A stretch of DNA of 64,000 nt from Merdimmobilis hominis (GTDB lineage Bacteria; Bacillota; Clostridia; Oscillospirales; Ruminococcaceae), in the NCBI RefSeq assembly GCF_900104615.1, contig NZ_LT629939.1, positions 771,476-835,475 of the forward strand, given 5' to 3'. A program made the translations under genes and the position numbers. The first letter of the stretch is position 1. Every line of letters begins with the position of its first letter. Of this stretch, positions 54,094 to 62,019 are shown one piece after another. Below the pieces are notes generated by a model. It saw only the letters and a program-made list of their open reading frames with translations, made no database searches and was not told the DNA's origin.

Positions 54094-54523
54094 GGCCTTG
54101 TCCTCCTTTGTCCTGCAATTGGGCCAGCACTGTCTTTAAGATGGGCGGGATGTTGTTCCCCAGCTTGCCGTAGTTCTCCAGGATGGAGAGCAGTTCCCTT
54201 GCTATGTAAAACCAGATCACTGCTGTGCGGATGTAAGGCTCCCCGGCCCCCAGGAGGCTGTCCAGGAGGACACCTACCCCCACCAAGCCTAGCACCAGCA
54301 CCTTATTTACCCCGCCCCAGAACATCACCTGGCTGTCGGTGGTGTGGTTTTTGATGCTGGCCGCGAACCCCAGCACAAAATCCAGGGCCATAAAGGCGAT
54401 GAGGGCCTGGACCATCAGATCCCAGCCGCCTAGCAGGAAATTGGCGCAGGTGCCAAGGGCAGCCGCCAGGCTGGAAAAGGCCCGCCCAAAGGGGCCGTAG
54501 CTGTTTACCCGCAGATATGCCAT
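54086..54523 (-). CDS. Phage holin (toxin secretion/phage lysis holin family)
   Basis: This protein of about 145 residues has three hydrophobic segments and the Phage_holin_4_1 motif LIAFMALDFVLGFAASIKNH, with MFWGGVNKVLVLGLVGVGVL after it. Holins make pores that release the endolysin. I choose ATG 54523 because AAAGGAGG lies seven bases upstream, while ATG 54529 abuts it. It is between the XkdX-like gene and the amidase, the standard phage order. Confidence 0.9.
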   Translation of the reverse strand: MAYLRVNSYGPFGRAFSSLAAALGTCANFLLGGWDLMVQALIAFMALDFVLGFAASIKNHTTDSQVMFWGGVNKVLVLGLVGVGVLLDSLLGAGEPYIRTAVIWFYIARELLSILENYGKLGNNIPPILKTVLAQLQDKGGQGHE

Positions 54524-54536
54524 CTGCATCCCTCCT

Positions 54537-54671
54537 TTATTCTTTGTAGTCCTCGCCGGTGATTTCCTTGTACTGCCCCGCGGTGATTACCCCTTTTGCC
54601 ACCGCCACCGCCACCATCTGCTTGTTCCACAGCTTCCGCTCATAATTGCGTTTGATCATCTCAAAGGTCAT
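54537..54671 (-). CDS. XkdX-family phage protein (44 aa)
   Basis: The short product MTFEMIKRNYERKLWNKQMV continues through VAVAVAKGVITAGQYKEITG to DYKE. It fits the XkdX family (PBSX prophage), whose signature is a C-terminal I-T-xx-Q-Y-KEITG-x-DY. AAAGGAGGCGGGCGC precedes ATG 54671. Its function is unknown, but it sits between tail fibre and holin genes in many Firmicutes phages, as it does here. Confidence 0.85.
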   Translation of the reverse strand: MTFEMIKRNYERKLWNKQMVAVAVAKGVITAGQYKEITGEDYKE

Positions 54672-54685
54672 TGCGCCCGCCTCCT

Positions 54686-55030
54686 TTACAGGTTCATCAA
54701 ATTCTGGAATTCCATTGCCGCCGCGATCCGCTCCTCCGCAGAGGGTTCGTCGCTGGGGGTGTTCATAGCGATTTCGAAAGCTTCGATCACATCAAGAACT
54801 TCCTGATCCGTGGTACATTCCGAGAAATCAGCTCCCATATCTTCATACATTGCTTTCATTTGTCCTAATGTGCCAAAGAAACCACCATTGACTTCTCCAG
54901 CAGAGCAAAGAATTGTAATGCTGTCAAGTCCTGCCACAGGATAACGTTCAATCCATTGTTCAGGTGTTAAAACCTCACCAACTGGGGTGATAACGGGCGT
55001 TTTCTTATCCCAAATTGCATATCTAGCCAT
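54686..55030 (-). CDS. Phage tail-region protein of unknown function
   Basis: This 114-residue protein starts MARYAIWDKKTPVITPVGEV. It continues LTPEQWIERYPVAGLDSI and CTTDQEVLDVIEAFEIAMNT, and ends with an acidic Ser/Glu-rich helix. I recognise similar short proteins between tail fibre and XkdX genes of Clostridia prophages. No enzymatic motif. ATG 55030 has GGAGGATGAATACT upstream. The base composition is more AT-rich than the chromosome around it, like the next gene upstream. Confidence 0.65.
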   Translation of the reverse strand: MARYAIWDKKTPVITPVGEVLTPEQWIERYPVAGLDSITILCSAGEVNGGFFGTLGQMKAMYEDMGADFSECTTDQEVLDVIEAFEIAMNTPSDEPSAEERIAAAMEFQNLMNL

Positions 55031-55051
55031 AGTATTCATCCTCCTTTTTAT

Positions 55052-56227
55052 CTAAGCAGTGTAAACATATACATCGTCCCATTCTTGACCAGAATCAATC
55101 TGACCGCCAGCAAACAGAACATAATCACCTACAGAAGCACCAGCAGCACCACGAACTCCACGTTTCGCTTTTATCGTAGAAACTTTAGTAAGATTTATGT
55201 CATAGACGTCTATATATTCTGATATGTCCATATTAGGGCCACCACTATAACAGAATCCAGTTGAGAAAAAGACATGGTCATTTACAGAAGCACTAGTTAA
55301 TTGCTGTCTCGCTACACCTAAATTACTTAAGAATTTTTGTGTAAGGCTCCGGTCATATGATACTACTTGATTGGAAAAAGAACTTGCATAATTGTTAGCT
55401 TTATTTGGGTCTTTCCCACCAGCAAATATGGCATATTGACCTAATGAAGACCCAGTTAATTCAGCCACGCCATCCCTTAATTCAGAAACATTGATTTTTG
55501 TATATGTTGACTCATAAGCTTCTACCATTTTAGAAGCTCTTCCACCTCGGATAAATCCCCCAGCAAACAATGCATAACCCTCAGCTGAAGCCCCTGCTAA
55601 ATCAGCAACCCTGTTTACTAAAGGATCTACTTCCTTTTTAGTAAGATATTCGTCATAGGTACTCACATTGTTTACAATAGTACCTCCTTCATATCCATGT
55701 GTGAAAAAGATACGCCCAGAATAAGTAACAGAAGCAGAAGCATTTCTAATGCTGTCAATACCGTTTGAAAGAGTTTGCTTTGTTAGTGTTTGCGAATATA
55801 CTTGTAATTGTGTGCCAGTCCCTTGTGAGCCTCCTACAAAAACAGCTCTTTTTATTTCTCCAGTGGAAAAGTCAGCTAGCGAAGCACCTTTCATTTCAGC
55901 ATTTGGTTTTTCTAGAGGTGTAGCTAATTTCCTTGTTAGCGAAGAATTATAGCATACAACGGAATCGTAATAATCGTAATCGTCATTACGTCCACCAGCA
56001 AATATTGCATAGGTGCCTATACTAGCACTGGCAATATGAAAACTTGCATTGGGTAAAGTCCTAGTCCCATAGAACTCTGGGTTGCCACCTGTAAAAAACG
56101 GCCTCGCAACGCCGCTAACTCCGATGTATCCCTTTTTCACTTTGCGGGCCTTGCCGCCGGCGCCCAGGTACATCTTTTTCACCTTCCGGGCCCTGCCGTC
56201 AACGCCCAGATAAACCGCTTTCCCCAC
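55052..56227 (-). CDS. Phage tail/receptor-binding-like protein with seven kelch-like repeats
   Basis: This 391-residue protein has two parts. Residues 1-45 contain three copies of a Y-x-G-x-x-G-x-A-R-K-V-K-K unit (YLGVDGRARKVKK, YLGAGGKARKVKK and a last YIGVSGVARPFF), as seen at the start of phage tail adaptor proteins. Residues about 55-391 have seven kelch-like repeats ending YAIFAGG, RAVFVGG, RIFFTHG, YALFAGG, YAIFAGG, HVFFSTG and YVLFAGG. That number is right for a seven-bladed beta-propeller. It is the most AT-rich gene of the window. The GTG start follows AATAGGGGGTG. It probably binds a cell-surface receptor. Confidence 0.75.
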   Translation of the reverse strand: MGKAVYLGVDGRARKVKKMYLGAGGKARKVKKGYIGVSGVARPFFTGGNPEFYGTRTLPNASFHIASASIGTYAIFAGGRNDDYDYYDSVVCYNSSLTRKLATPLEKPNAEMKGASLADFSTGEIKRAVFVGGSQGTGTQLQVYSQTLTKQTLSNGIDSIRNASASVTYSGRIFFTHGYEGGTIVNNVSTYDEYLTKKEVDPLVNRVADLAGASAEGYALFAGGFIRGGRASKMVEAYESTYTKINVSELRDGVAELTGSSLGQYAIFAGGKDPNKANNYASSFSNQVVSYDRSLTQKFLSNLGVARQQLTSASVNDHVFFSTGFCYSGGPNMDISEYIDVYDINLTKVSTIKAKRGVRGAAGASVGDYVLFAGGQIDSGQEWDDVYVYTA

Positions 56228-56238
56228 TGCGTCACCCC

Positions 56239-56814
56239 CTATTGATACATCAAGTAGATGGTTCCGGTGGGCAGGGCGGAAGAACCTGCTGTCATGTCGG
56301 CTGTCCCCGCATAGATGTTCCGCACCTTTTGCTGGGTTATCTCCGGCGTACCGGAGATGGTCGCTTCCGGCATCGTCACCGGCCCGGTAAACTCCCCGCC
56401 TGTTGTGGGCATGGCGTCTACCTTGACCTGGGCAAGGTAGCAGCTCCCCCCGCTCACCGTCAGGGTCACCGGCACCCCCTGGTCCCACGCCCCGGCGGAG
56501 ATGGGCTCCTTGCCCTCCCCGGTGGTCAGGATGGGGTACAGGGTGTCGCTCCCGGCAAACTTCATCTGTAGGCCGTCGGTAGCCGCGGCGGGGCTTACAA
56601 ACTGCACCGTCAGGCCGTCCTTTTCCGCGGGCAGGCCGCCGGTCAATTCCAGCGTGCCCGATGGGCTCAGGGTTGCGGTGGCTGGATAGGGTGCCATGTT
56701 CCAATGGAGAACCTGCTCGTCCAGCTTTTGAGCATTTTGATTTAGGACAGCAATATCCGCCGCATCCTCATAGCCTGGAAGTGCCAGCCCCAAATTGGCT
56801 GTCTGTGTTGCCAT
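56239..56814 (-). CDS. Phage tail fibre-like protein
   Basis: This 191-residue protein starts MATQTANLGLALPGYEDAAD, then IAVLNQNAQKLDEQVLHWN, the usual head of short phage tail fibre proteins in Firmicutes. The middle forms beta-rich segments (LTVSGGSCYLAQVKVDAMPT) and the C-terminus reads ALPTGTIYLMYQ, typical of fibres that end near a receptor-binding tip. ATG 56814 has AAAGGAGAG upstream. Its stop lies 12 bases from the next gene start. Composition is GC-rich, unlike the following gene. Confidence 0.8.
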   Translation of the reverse strand: MATQTANLGLALPGYEDAADIAVLNQNAQKLDEQVLHWNMAPYPATATLSPSGTLELTGGLPAEKDGLTVQFVSPAAATDGLQMKFAGSDTLYPILTTGEGKEPISAGAWDQGVPVTLTVSGGSCYLAQVKVDAMPTTGGEFTGPVTMPEATISGTPEITQQKVRNIYAGTADMTAGSSALPTGTIYLMYQ

Positions 56815-56837
56815 AGGTTTTCTCTCCTTTCAAACTA

Positions 56838-56895
56838 TCAATTCTGTGCCCAGCCGTAGACACCGGGCTCGTAGGTGTTGGCGTCGATCTCACTT
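56838..56895 (-). pseudogene. C-terminal fragment of a phage tail protein
   Basis: On the minus strand, one frame reads EIDANTYEPGVYGWAQN and then a stop, just before the tail fibre gene. The end EPGVYGW is the hallmark C-terminus of carbohydrate-binding/XkdW-like phage tail proteins (x-x-W-x-PGVYGW). No coherent upstream coding remains, so the rest of that gene was deleted. Confidence 0.6.
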
Positions 56896-57251
56896 AATGC
56901 TTGCTTTGGTAACTCACCTTGGCCCCTTTGGGGGAAGCGCAGATGGAAAGTTTGCTGAAACTGTCATTGATACACTACACAGTAGGTCTCCACTGATAGC
57001 CTTATCTACTCACAGATCCTCGCGTTGGGAGAGGCTTTCCACCCGTCCCTCCCTCCAAGGTGATGTACAGGGTGGGGCGCTGTTTCGCGGACAGGGAACG
57101 GATAATCCATCTGAGCCATAGGTCCGAGCGTCCTCAGAAAAAAGGAACTGAACAGCGTTGCCGTCATCTCTGGAGAAGCCTCAATCACCTCCATCCTTTT
57201 CTTTATGTGATTGACACCCAACCGGGAGCCCCAGTGCGATAAGAAAAACAC
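56896..57251. other. Degenerate stretch at the prophage deletion border
   Basis: No supported frame: reading on from the tail-protein fragment meets a stop codon within about 25 codons upstream. The stretch probably contains the junction where most of the prophage was lost. Confidence 0.45.
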
Positions 57252-57268
57252 TAGGGAATCTATCCCTA
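57252..57268 (-). terminator. Short hairpin after the HTH gene
   Basis: TAGGGA-TAGAT-TCCCTA followed on the minus strand by GTGTTTTTC. It could be a weak terminator, or an operator palindrome. Confidence 0.4.
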
Positions 57269-57271
57269 ATG

Positions 57272-57499
57272 TCAGTATAGCGGATTAGGCGGCTGGTTTT
57301 CCGGCCCCCCTGATGGCTGGATTTCTTCCAATTTCAGTTCATAGCCCATAGTATACAGGGCATGGATCAGATCATAGTCCAGCCGGAAGGAACATCCGCA
57401 GCGCAGGCTGCTAACCCGTGCCCGGGACAGCCCTGTTGCCCGGCTGATGGTTCGGATGGGTTGTTTCTCAAAAAGCTCGGCTACTTCATCCAGTATCAT
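57272..57499 (-). CDS. Small helix-turn-helix protein
   Basis: This 75-residue protein has an HTH of the XRE or resolvase-like type: FEKQPIRTISRATGLSRARV, then SSLRCGCSFRLDYDLIHALY. It then has a short tail ending PSGGPENQPPNPLY. It probably binds DNA. ATG 57499 has AGGGGGCAGACAC upstream, so the longer frame to 57583 is not needed. It lies beside the phage remnant and may be one of its regulators. The role is not known. Confidence 0.55.
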   Translation of the reverse strand: MILDEVAELFEKQPIRTISRATGLSRARVSSLRCGCSFRLDYDLIHALYTMGYELKLEEIQPSGGPENQPPNPLY

Positions 57500-57941
57500 G
57501 TGTCTGCCCCCTGTCATTGGATCTATATGCACTTCGGTAGGGCAACCGGTGGTATCTCTAAATCTGTTCCCCACCTTTCTCAACAGGCAGTACCCCTTGG
57601 AAGCAATAATTTGGCATGCAGTTTTTCCTCCCTTGCCGCCCTGTTATGGATGGCATTTCATTTTGGTATGCCTTGATGATACTGGATGGCATGCGTCAAA
57701 ATAGTAGTTTCTTCTTTTTCCTATGGCATCCACTGTGGCTAGGCTTTTTGTTTACCCTTGTGGGCTTCTCCCCCATGGCAGTACCCGGATCCGTTAAATC
57801 CGACTTGGCGACTTGGCACAATTGGCCGGATAAGGGGGGCCCCCGCTATTGACCGGCGGCGAACTGTATACAAAAGGGCGAGAACATTGACCTCCAAGCG
57901 CAGGCTCGAAAGCCGCACACTGTGATCACCCCACATGGATA
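57500..57941. other. Intergenic stretch without a recognisable gene
   Basis: I see no ribosome binding site with a coherent coding frame on either strand and no RNA gene. Composition is mixed, with T-rich parts around 57700-57770. This may be decayed phage DNA. Confidence 0.4.
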
Positions 57942-57983
57942 AAAAAAGAACGACCTCTGTAAAAATAGAAGTCGTTCTTTTTC
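57942..57983. terminator. Terminator after the GLUG lipoprotein gene
   Basis: AAAAAGAACGAC...GTCGTTCTTTTT with an eight-base loop. T-runs on both sides. Confidence 0.8.
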
Positions 57984-58080
57984 CTATTTTTTAGATTTTC
58001 TAGAGGATTTTTCATCGGGCAACCCGTTTCTCCCCCGGCAACTGCCACAGAGGGATCCCCTAACATCTCCATATAGCAGA

Positions 58081-60177
58081 TTAAAATCCTGGGCCTTCTT
58101 CTGTAGCATCCAGGTATACCACCTGCATCTGGCCACCAGCTTGGCTCGGGTCAGGGACATACTCCACCGTTCTTCCATCCTGCTCCAGCTGTAGAATGAT
58201 GGGGACCTTCTCTTCCAGCAACAAGTAATCGCAATCCAGCCGCAGGGCGTAGCCCTTGGTCCGCCAAGCCAGTTTATCTTCTGCACTGGCCCGGTAGATC
58301 TCCTGCCGCCCTTCGGGGAAATCGGCGTACACCGCCACTTGGAAATCCTTGTGGATGGGGATGAGCAGCATCTTCCCCTCGCTGACATCTAAGGAGTCAC
58401 AGTCCTGCACATAGTTGTTGGTTCGCTCGTCCGGGTAATAGATCAGCGCAGCCAAGGTGTCTTTGTCAAAATCCACCACGCCCACCAAAGCCACCTTGCT
58501 GTTGTAGTTGGTGCCGAAAATACCGTTGTCCTTGGTATATCCCTCCGGGATGGATTCCTCCAGCTTTTTCCAATACTCCGCCTTTGGCAGGGCGGTCACG
58601 TCGATATAGCCGCCATAGTCGTCATCCACCAGGTCCCAGGCGCTGCCAGCATCCGCGTTGCAGTAGGAGTGGATGGTGGTGGCATACTCGCTGAGCCCAA
58701 TGAAGTTGCCCACCATGCTGGCATTGGTCATGGTGCGCACATTCACCGAAGCAAAACAGTTGCGGATGACGCTGCCCTGCTGGTGCCCGGCAAAGCCGCC
58801 CGCTACCCCAGAGACTGATCCCGGCTCATCCGCCCCAATGGACACTGTCCCTTTGGCGCTGCATCCCTCAAACCAAGCATGGCCTGCATACCCGGCAAAA
58901 CCGCCTGTCCCGCCGGTGCCAGTAACTTGCACGTCCACGTGGCAGTCCACCAGCTCCGCATTGCCGGTGCCGCCCACCATAGTTCCGCCTACCATACCGC
59001 CCACGTCGGATTTCCCGCTCACCTCCCCGGAGACGGTGCAGTGGTACATCCGCCCGGAAAAACTCCCTGCCAAGCCGCCTACACCGCTGTCTCCCCGGAT
59101 GGATAGATCCTTGAGGTGGAGGTTCTGAATCACTGCGGTTTGGGCGGTCCTGCCAAACAAGCCCACCGGGAGGCTGATCCCATTGGAGTCGGCTGGCTGG
59201 AAGGGGTGATCCATCGCCAAATGGGAGATGGTGTGCCCCTGGCCGTCAAAGGTGGCGGCAAAGGGGTTAACCCCCTTGTAGGAGAACCGCCGCACCACGC
59301 CGATGGGCTCCATCTTTACCCCGGACATGTCCAGGTCCTCTGTGAGGACAAAAGTGCTCCCCACATAGGTTTTATCCCCACAGTTGACCATCTTGCTCAG
59401 CTGTACCAACTGCTGCGGCGTGCTGATCTGGGTGAACTCCGGGCCGATGTCCGCCTGCACCTCCGTCAGCCGGTAGGCCCCAGCGGGGAACTGTTCCCCC
59501 AGGAGCGGGTTCTCCACCGCCGGCACAAACACAAAAGAGTAGGTGACATCCGGCAGGTCGATGCTGTCCACCCTGCGGCCCACCTGGATCTCCACGCCGG
59601 AACCGGTGTCCTTCACCTCCTGGAGGGACACCTGGTAGTCAGGCACCATCCCCTTCTTCACATAGGAGGAGCCATACACACGGCCGGTATACCCCCGCAG
59701 TTCTTCCGGAAGGATGGTTTTCCCCTCGTCACTAAACTCGGAATCGCAGTACACCAGTTCGGTATCCCCCAGATCGGCAGGCGCAGAGGCCCCAAACAGA
59801 ATCTGGGCATATCCGTCCAGCCATTCCTCTGGCAGGAGCATGTATTGGTGGTTTTCATCCCCTGCCAAAAACCGCTCCTCCCCCAGCTGCGCCTGGGCGG
59901 CATAGAAGCAAAACGCCGCCATCACATCCGGCTGGATCTCTTCAGGAGATGCAAAAGCTGCCCCGCCTGCCAGCGCCTCATAGGGGAGAATAAACTCCTC
60001 CAGCAGCCGCGATGCAACAGCCTCATCCACCTCAACGCCAGAAGAAGAGGAGCTGCCCTCCGCCTTCCCCGGATTCTCTTTGTCCGTGCGCTCCGCACAC
60101 CCGGCCAGCAGCACCGCCGCCGACAGGCAGACCGCCAGGATCTCCCAAAAGACCGGGTTTTTGCCTGGTTTTTTCAC
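58081..60177 (-). CDS. Large lipoprotein with GLUG-type repeats
   Basis: This protein of about 698 residues has a lipoprotein signal (LSAAVLLAGCAERT) and a Ser-rich linker. A first domain of about 200 residues (VEVDEAVASRLLEEFILPYE onward) follows. Residues about 265-520 contain at least five GLUG-like beta-helix repeats, such as GDSGVGGLAGSFSG, GKSDVGGMVGGT, TGGTGGFAGYAG and VSGVAGGFAGHQQG. The C-terminal 130 residues are a separate domain. GLUG repeats occur in cell-surface adhesins and proteases. GTG codons at 60189 and 60177 are both possible, and 60177 has the better spaced AAGGAAAGTGGTGAGA site. Single gene. Confidence 0.8.
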   Translation of the reverse strand: MKKPGKNPVFWEILAVCLSAAVLLAGCAERTDKENPGKAEGSSSSSGVEVDEAVASRLLEEFILPYEALAGGAAFASPEEIQPDVMAAFCFYAAQAQLGEERFLAGDENHQYMLLPEEWLDGYAQILFGASAPADLGDTELVYCDSEFSDEGKTILPEELRGYTGRVYGSSYVKKGMVPDYQVSLQEVKDTGSGVEIQVGRRVDSIDLPDVTYSFVFVPAVENPLLGEQFPAGAYRLTEVQADIGPEFTQISTPQQLVQLSKMVNCGDKTYVGSTFVLTEDLDMSGVKMEPIGVVRRFSYKGVNPFAATFDGQGHTISHLAMDHPFQPADSNGISLPVGLFGRTAQTAVIQNLHLKDLSIRGDSGVGGLAGSFSGRMYHCTVSGEVSGKSDVGGMVGGTMVGGTGNAELVDCHVDVQVTGTGGTGGFAGYAGHAWFEGCSAKGTVSIGADEPGSVSGVAGGFAGHQQGSVIRNCFASVNVRTMTNASMVGNFIGLSEYATTIHSYCNADAGSAWDLVDDDYGGYIDVTALPKAEYWKKLEESIPEGYTKDNGIFGTNYNSKVALVGVVDFDKDTLAALIYYPDERTNNYVQDCDSLDVSEGKMLLIPIHKDFQVAVYADFPEGRQEIYRASAEDKLAWRTKGYALRLDCDYLLLEEKVPIILQLEQDGRTVEYVPDPSQAGGQMQVVYLDATEEGPGF

Positions 60178-60344
60178 AACTCTCACCACTTTCCTTCTGA
60201 TTCATCCTTTTCCAAGGAGGATCGAGTCTCTTTCCTTCATTATAGCAAATCCACCGCCGCAAAGAAAGCCTCCTCTCCCCTTCCATCTCACGGAGGGAGC
60301 TTTCACCCACAGGATCAAGGCCAAACAAAAATCTCTGTCGGGCC

Positions 60345-60373
60345 TTGTGGTTTTCCCGTGGGAGAACTATAAT
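60345..60373 (+). promoter_or_regulatory. Promoter of the AIM24-family gene
   Basis: TTGTGG, a 17-base spacer and TATAAT, about 50 bases before the start. On the minus strand an ATTATA block at 60239-60244 marks a possible -10 of the lipoprotein gene. Confidence 0.65.
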
Positions 60374-60421
60374 GGGATTAAACCCGAATCGAGGAAACAC
60401 TGAATTGAACGGAGGGAACCG

Positions 60422-61195
60422 ATGTATCAGATTTCCAATTTTACAGACAACGATGATGTCAAAACCATTTCAAAGCTGGGGGCTTTTCAGGTCATTGAGT
60501 ACCAGCGGGATTTGAGCGTAACGCCTGATTCTGCGGTGACTGCCTACTACAGCGCACAGATGAATGTAAAAAAACGCCAGCTGGTCTGTGACCTCAGCAA
60601 GGCGCCGGTCACCATACAGGCGGGAGCCATGCAATGGATGGTTGGCAATGTCAGCGCCACCACCGGGGTCAAAGGGGTCGGGGATTTTCTAGGCAAAGCT
60701 GTACGGGGCAAAACCAGCGGCGAATCGGCGATCAAGCCAGAGTACACTGGAGATGGCATTTTGGTGCTGGAACCCACCTATAAACATCTCATTCTCATGA
60801 GCGCTGAGGACTGGGGCGGTTCTGTGATCCTGGACGACGGTCTGTTCCTGGCCTGCGAATCCAGCCTGGAGCACAAAGCGGTGATGCGGTCCAGCTTTTC
60901 TTCCGCTGTCGCCGGTGGGGAGGGCCTCTTCAACCTGAGCCTGAACGGGAGAGGCGTTTTCTGCATCGAGTCCAGCTGCCCTATGGAAGAGTTGATTGAA
61001 ATCACCTTGCAGAACGACGTATTGAAGGTAGACGGGAACTATGCCATCGCGTGGAGCAAAAGCCTGGAATTCACGGTGGAGCGTTCCGGCAAAAGCCTCA
61101 TCGGCTCCGCCGCATCCGGCGAGGGGCTGGTCAACGTCTACCGCGGCACTGGAAAAGTGCTGATGATGCCCACGGCAAAAATGCCCAACTTCTAA
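60422..61195 (+). CDS. AIM24/TerB-like beta-solenoid protein
   Basis: This 257-residue protein has the AIM24 fold. FQVIEYQRDLSVTPDSAVTA is in the first strands, GAMQWMVGNVSATTGVKG with the Gly-rich turn, and GEGLFNLSLNGRGVFCIESS and GKVLMMPTAKMPNF toward the end. Bacterial AIM24 proteins are soluble and of unknown function. The mitochondrial namesake is an inner-membrane organiser. ATG 60422 has AACGGAGGGAACCG upstream. Confidence 0.88.
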   Translation: MYQISNFTDNDDVKTISKLGAFQVIEYQRDLSVTPDSAVTAYYSAQMNVKKRQLVCDLSKAPVTIQAGAMQWMVGNVSATTGVKGVGDFLGKAVRGKTSGESAIKPEYTGDGILVLEPTYKHLILMSAEDWGGSVILDDGLFLACESSLEHKAVMRSSFSSAVAGGEGLFNLSLNGRGVFCIESSCPMEELIEITLQNDVLKVDGNYAIAWSKSLEFTVERSGKSLIGSAASGEGLVNVYRGTGKVLMMPTAKMPNF

Positions 61196-61244
61196 CAGGC
61201 TAACATAGCAATCAAAAACCATCGCCGCACAGAGCGGCAATTTC

Positions 61245-61306
61245 AAAAGGCGCCTGCGGGGCCCTTCCCAGTTACAGTGGGATTCGGCCTTGCAGGCGCC
61301 TTTCTG
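61245..61306. terminator. Terminator between the AIM24 gene and the GNAT gene
   Basis: AAAGGCGCCTGC and GCAGGCGCCTTT enclose a 36-base inner structure with its own hairpin. T-runs on both sides make it bidirectional. Confidence 0.75.
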
Positions 61307-61334
61307 CTTTTTAAATCAAGCGGTCATTGCCCCG

Positions 61335-61772
61335 CTACCGCAGAGGTTTGCAGAGGTTGAAGTGATCGTTCACAAACCCGCGGTTTTCATAAAACCGGTG
61401 GGTGGCTTTCCGGCGCACATTGGCGCAGACTTCCAGTTGGGTACAGCCCGCCGCCCGTGCTGCGGCTTCCACTGCCGCCATCAAAGCCACCCCCGCACCG
61501 GTACCCCGTGCCTCCTCCCGGACAATCAGCTCTTGGAGCTCCCCCACTGGGGACGCGTGGTGGAGCAGCTCCTCGATGTGGAGGCTGGCAAATCCTAAGA
61601 GCTCCTCCCCCCGGGCCGCTAAAAAATACCGGATGCGCTTCTCCGCCAGGTTGGTGCGGTATGCATGGCAGAAGCCGGGATAGGAAAGGCGGGTTTCCTC
61701 CAACTTGCAGATCATGTCATATACCGTATCCAGGTGTTCCTCTCCCGCAGGGAGGATGGTCAGTTCTTCCAT
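61335..61772 (-). CDS. GNAT-family N-acetyltransferase
   Basis: This 145-residue protein has the full GNAT fold. LTILPAGEEHLDTVYDMICK is at the start, LQELIVREEARGTGAGVALM is motif A, whose pyrophosphate-binding loop reads R-x-x-x-G-x-G, and TQLEVCANVRRKATHRFYEN is motif B. Substrate unknown. ATG 61772 has GGAAGGAG eleven bases upstream. A TTGTGC-17-TATAAT promoter lies 115 bases upstream. Confidence 0.9.
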   Translation of the reverse strand: MEELTILPAGEEHLDTVYDMICKLEETRLSYPGFCHAYRTNLAEKRIRYFLAARGEELLGFASLHIEELLHHASPVGELQELIVREEARGTGAGVALMAAVEAAARAAGCTQLEVCANVRRKATHRFYENRGFVNDHFNLCKPLR

Positions 61773-61885
61773 TATCTCAAGCTCCTTCCATCGATGCCGC
61801 CAGTTCCCTGGTGGTTTTCTCTCTTTGTGTCTGGTCGGTGCCCGCAGGGGAGATCCAGCGGGAAAGCAATCCGCTTTTACCGATA

Positions 61886-61914
61886 ATTATAGTGTATCCC
61901 TGTAAAAAGCACAA
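61886..61914 (-). promoter_or_regulatory. Promoter of the GNAT gene
   Basis: TTGTGC, a 17-base spacer and TATAAT on the minus strand. Confidence 0.55.
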
Positions 61915-62019
61915 TAACATAGGGCAGTTTCCCCGATAAACAACGGGAAAACCACTGTTTTTTCCCGGCCATGCACCGAACAATCCCCTTGCTGCATACC
62001 ATGCAGGGAGGTGATCCGA

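Noticed and set aside
55052-56227. Diversity-generating retroelement acting on the propeller gene
   Set aside because: There is no reverse transcriptase gene, no template repeat and no C-type lectin domain in the window.
59116-60372. 418-codon plus-strand frame opposite the GLUG lipoprotein
   Set aside because: It is rich in His, Gly, Gln and Arg with no domain. The minus strand has a lipobox and repeats.
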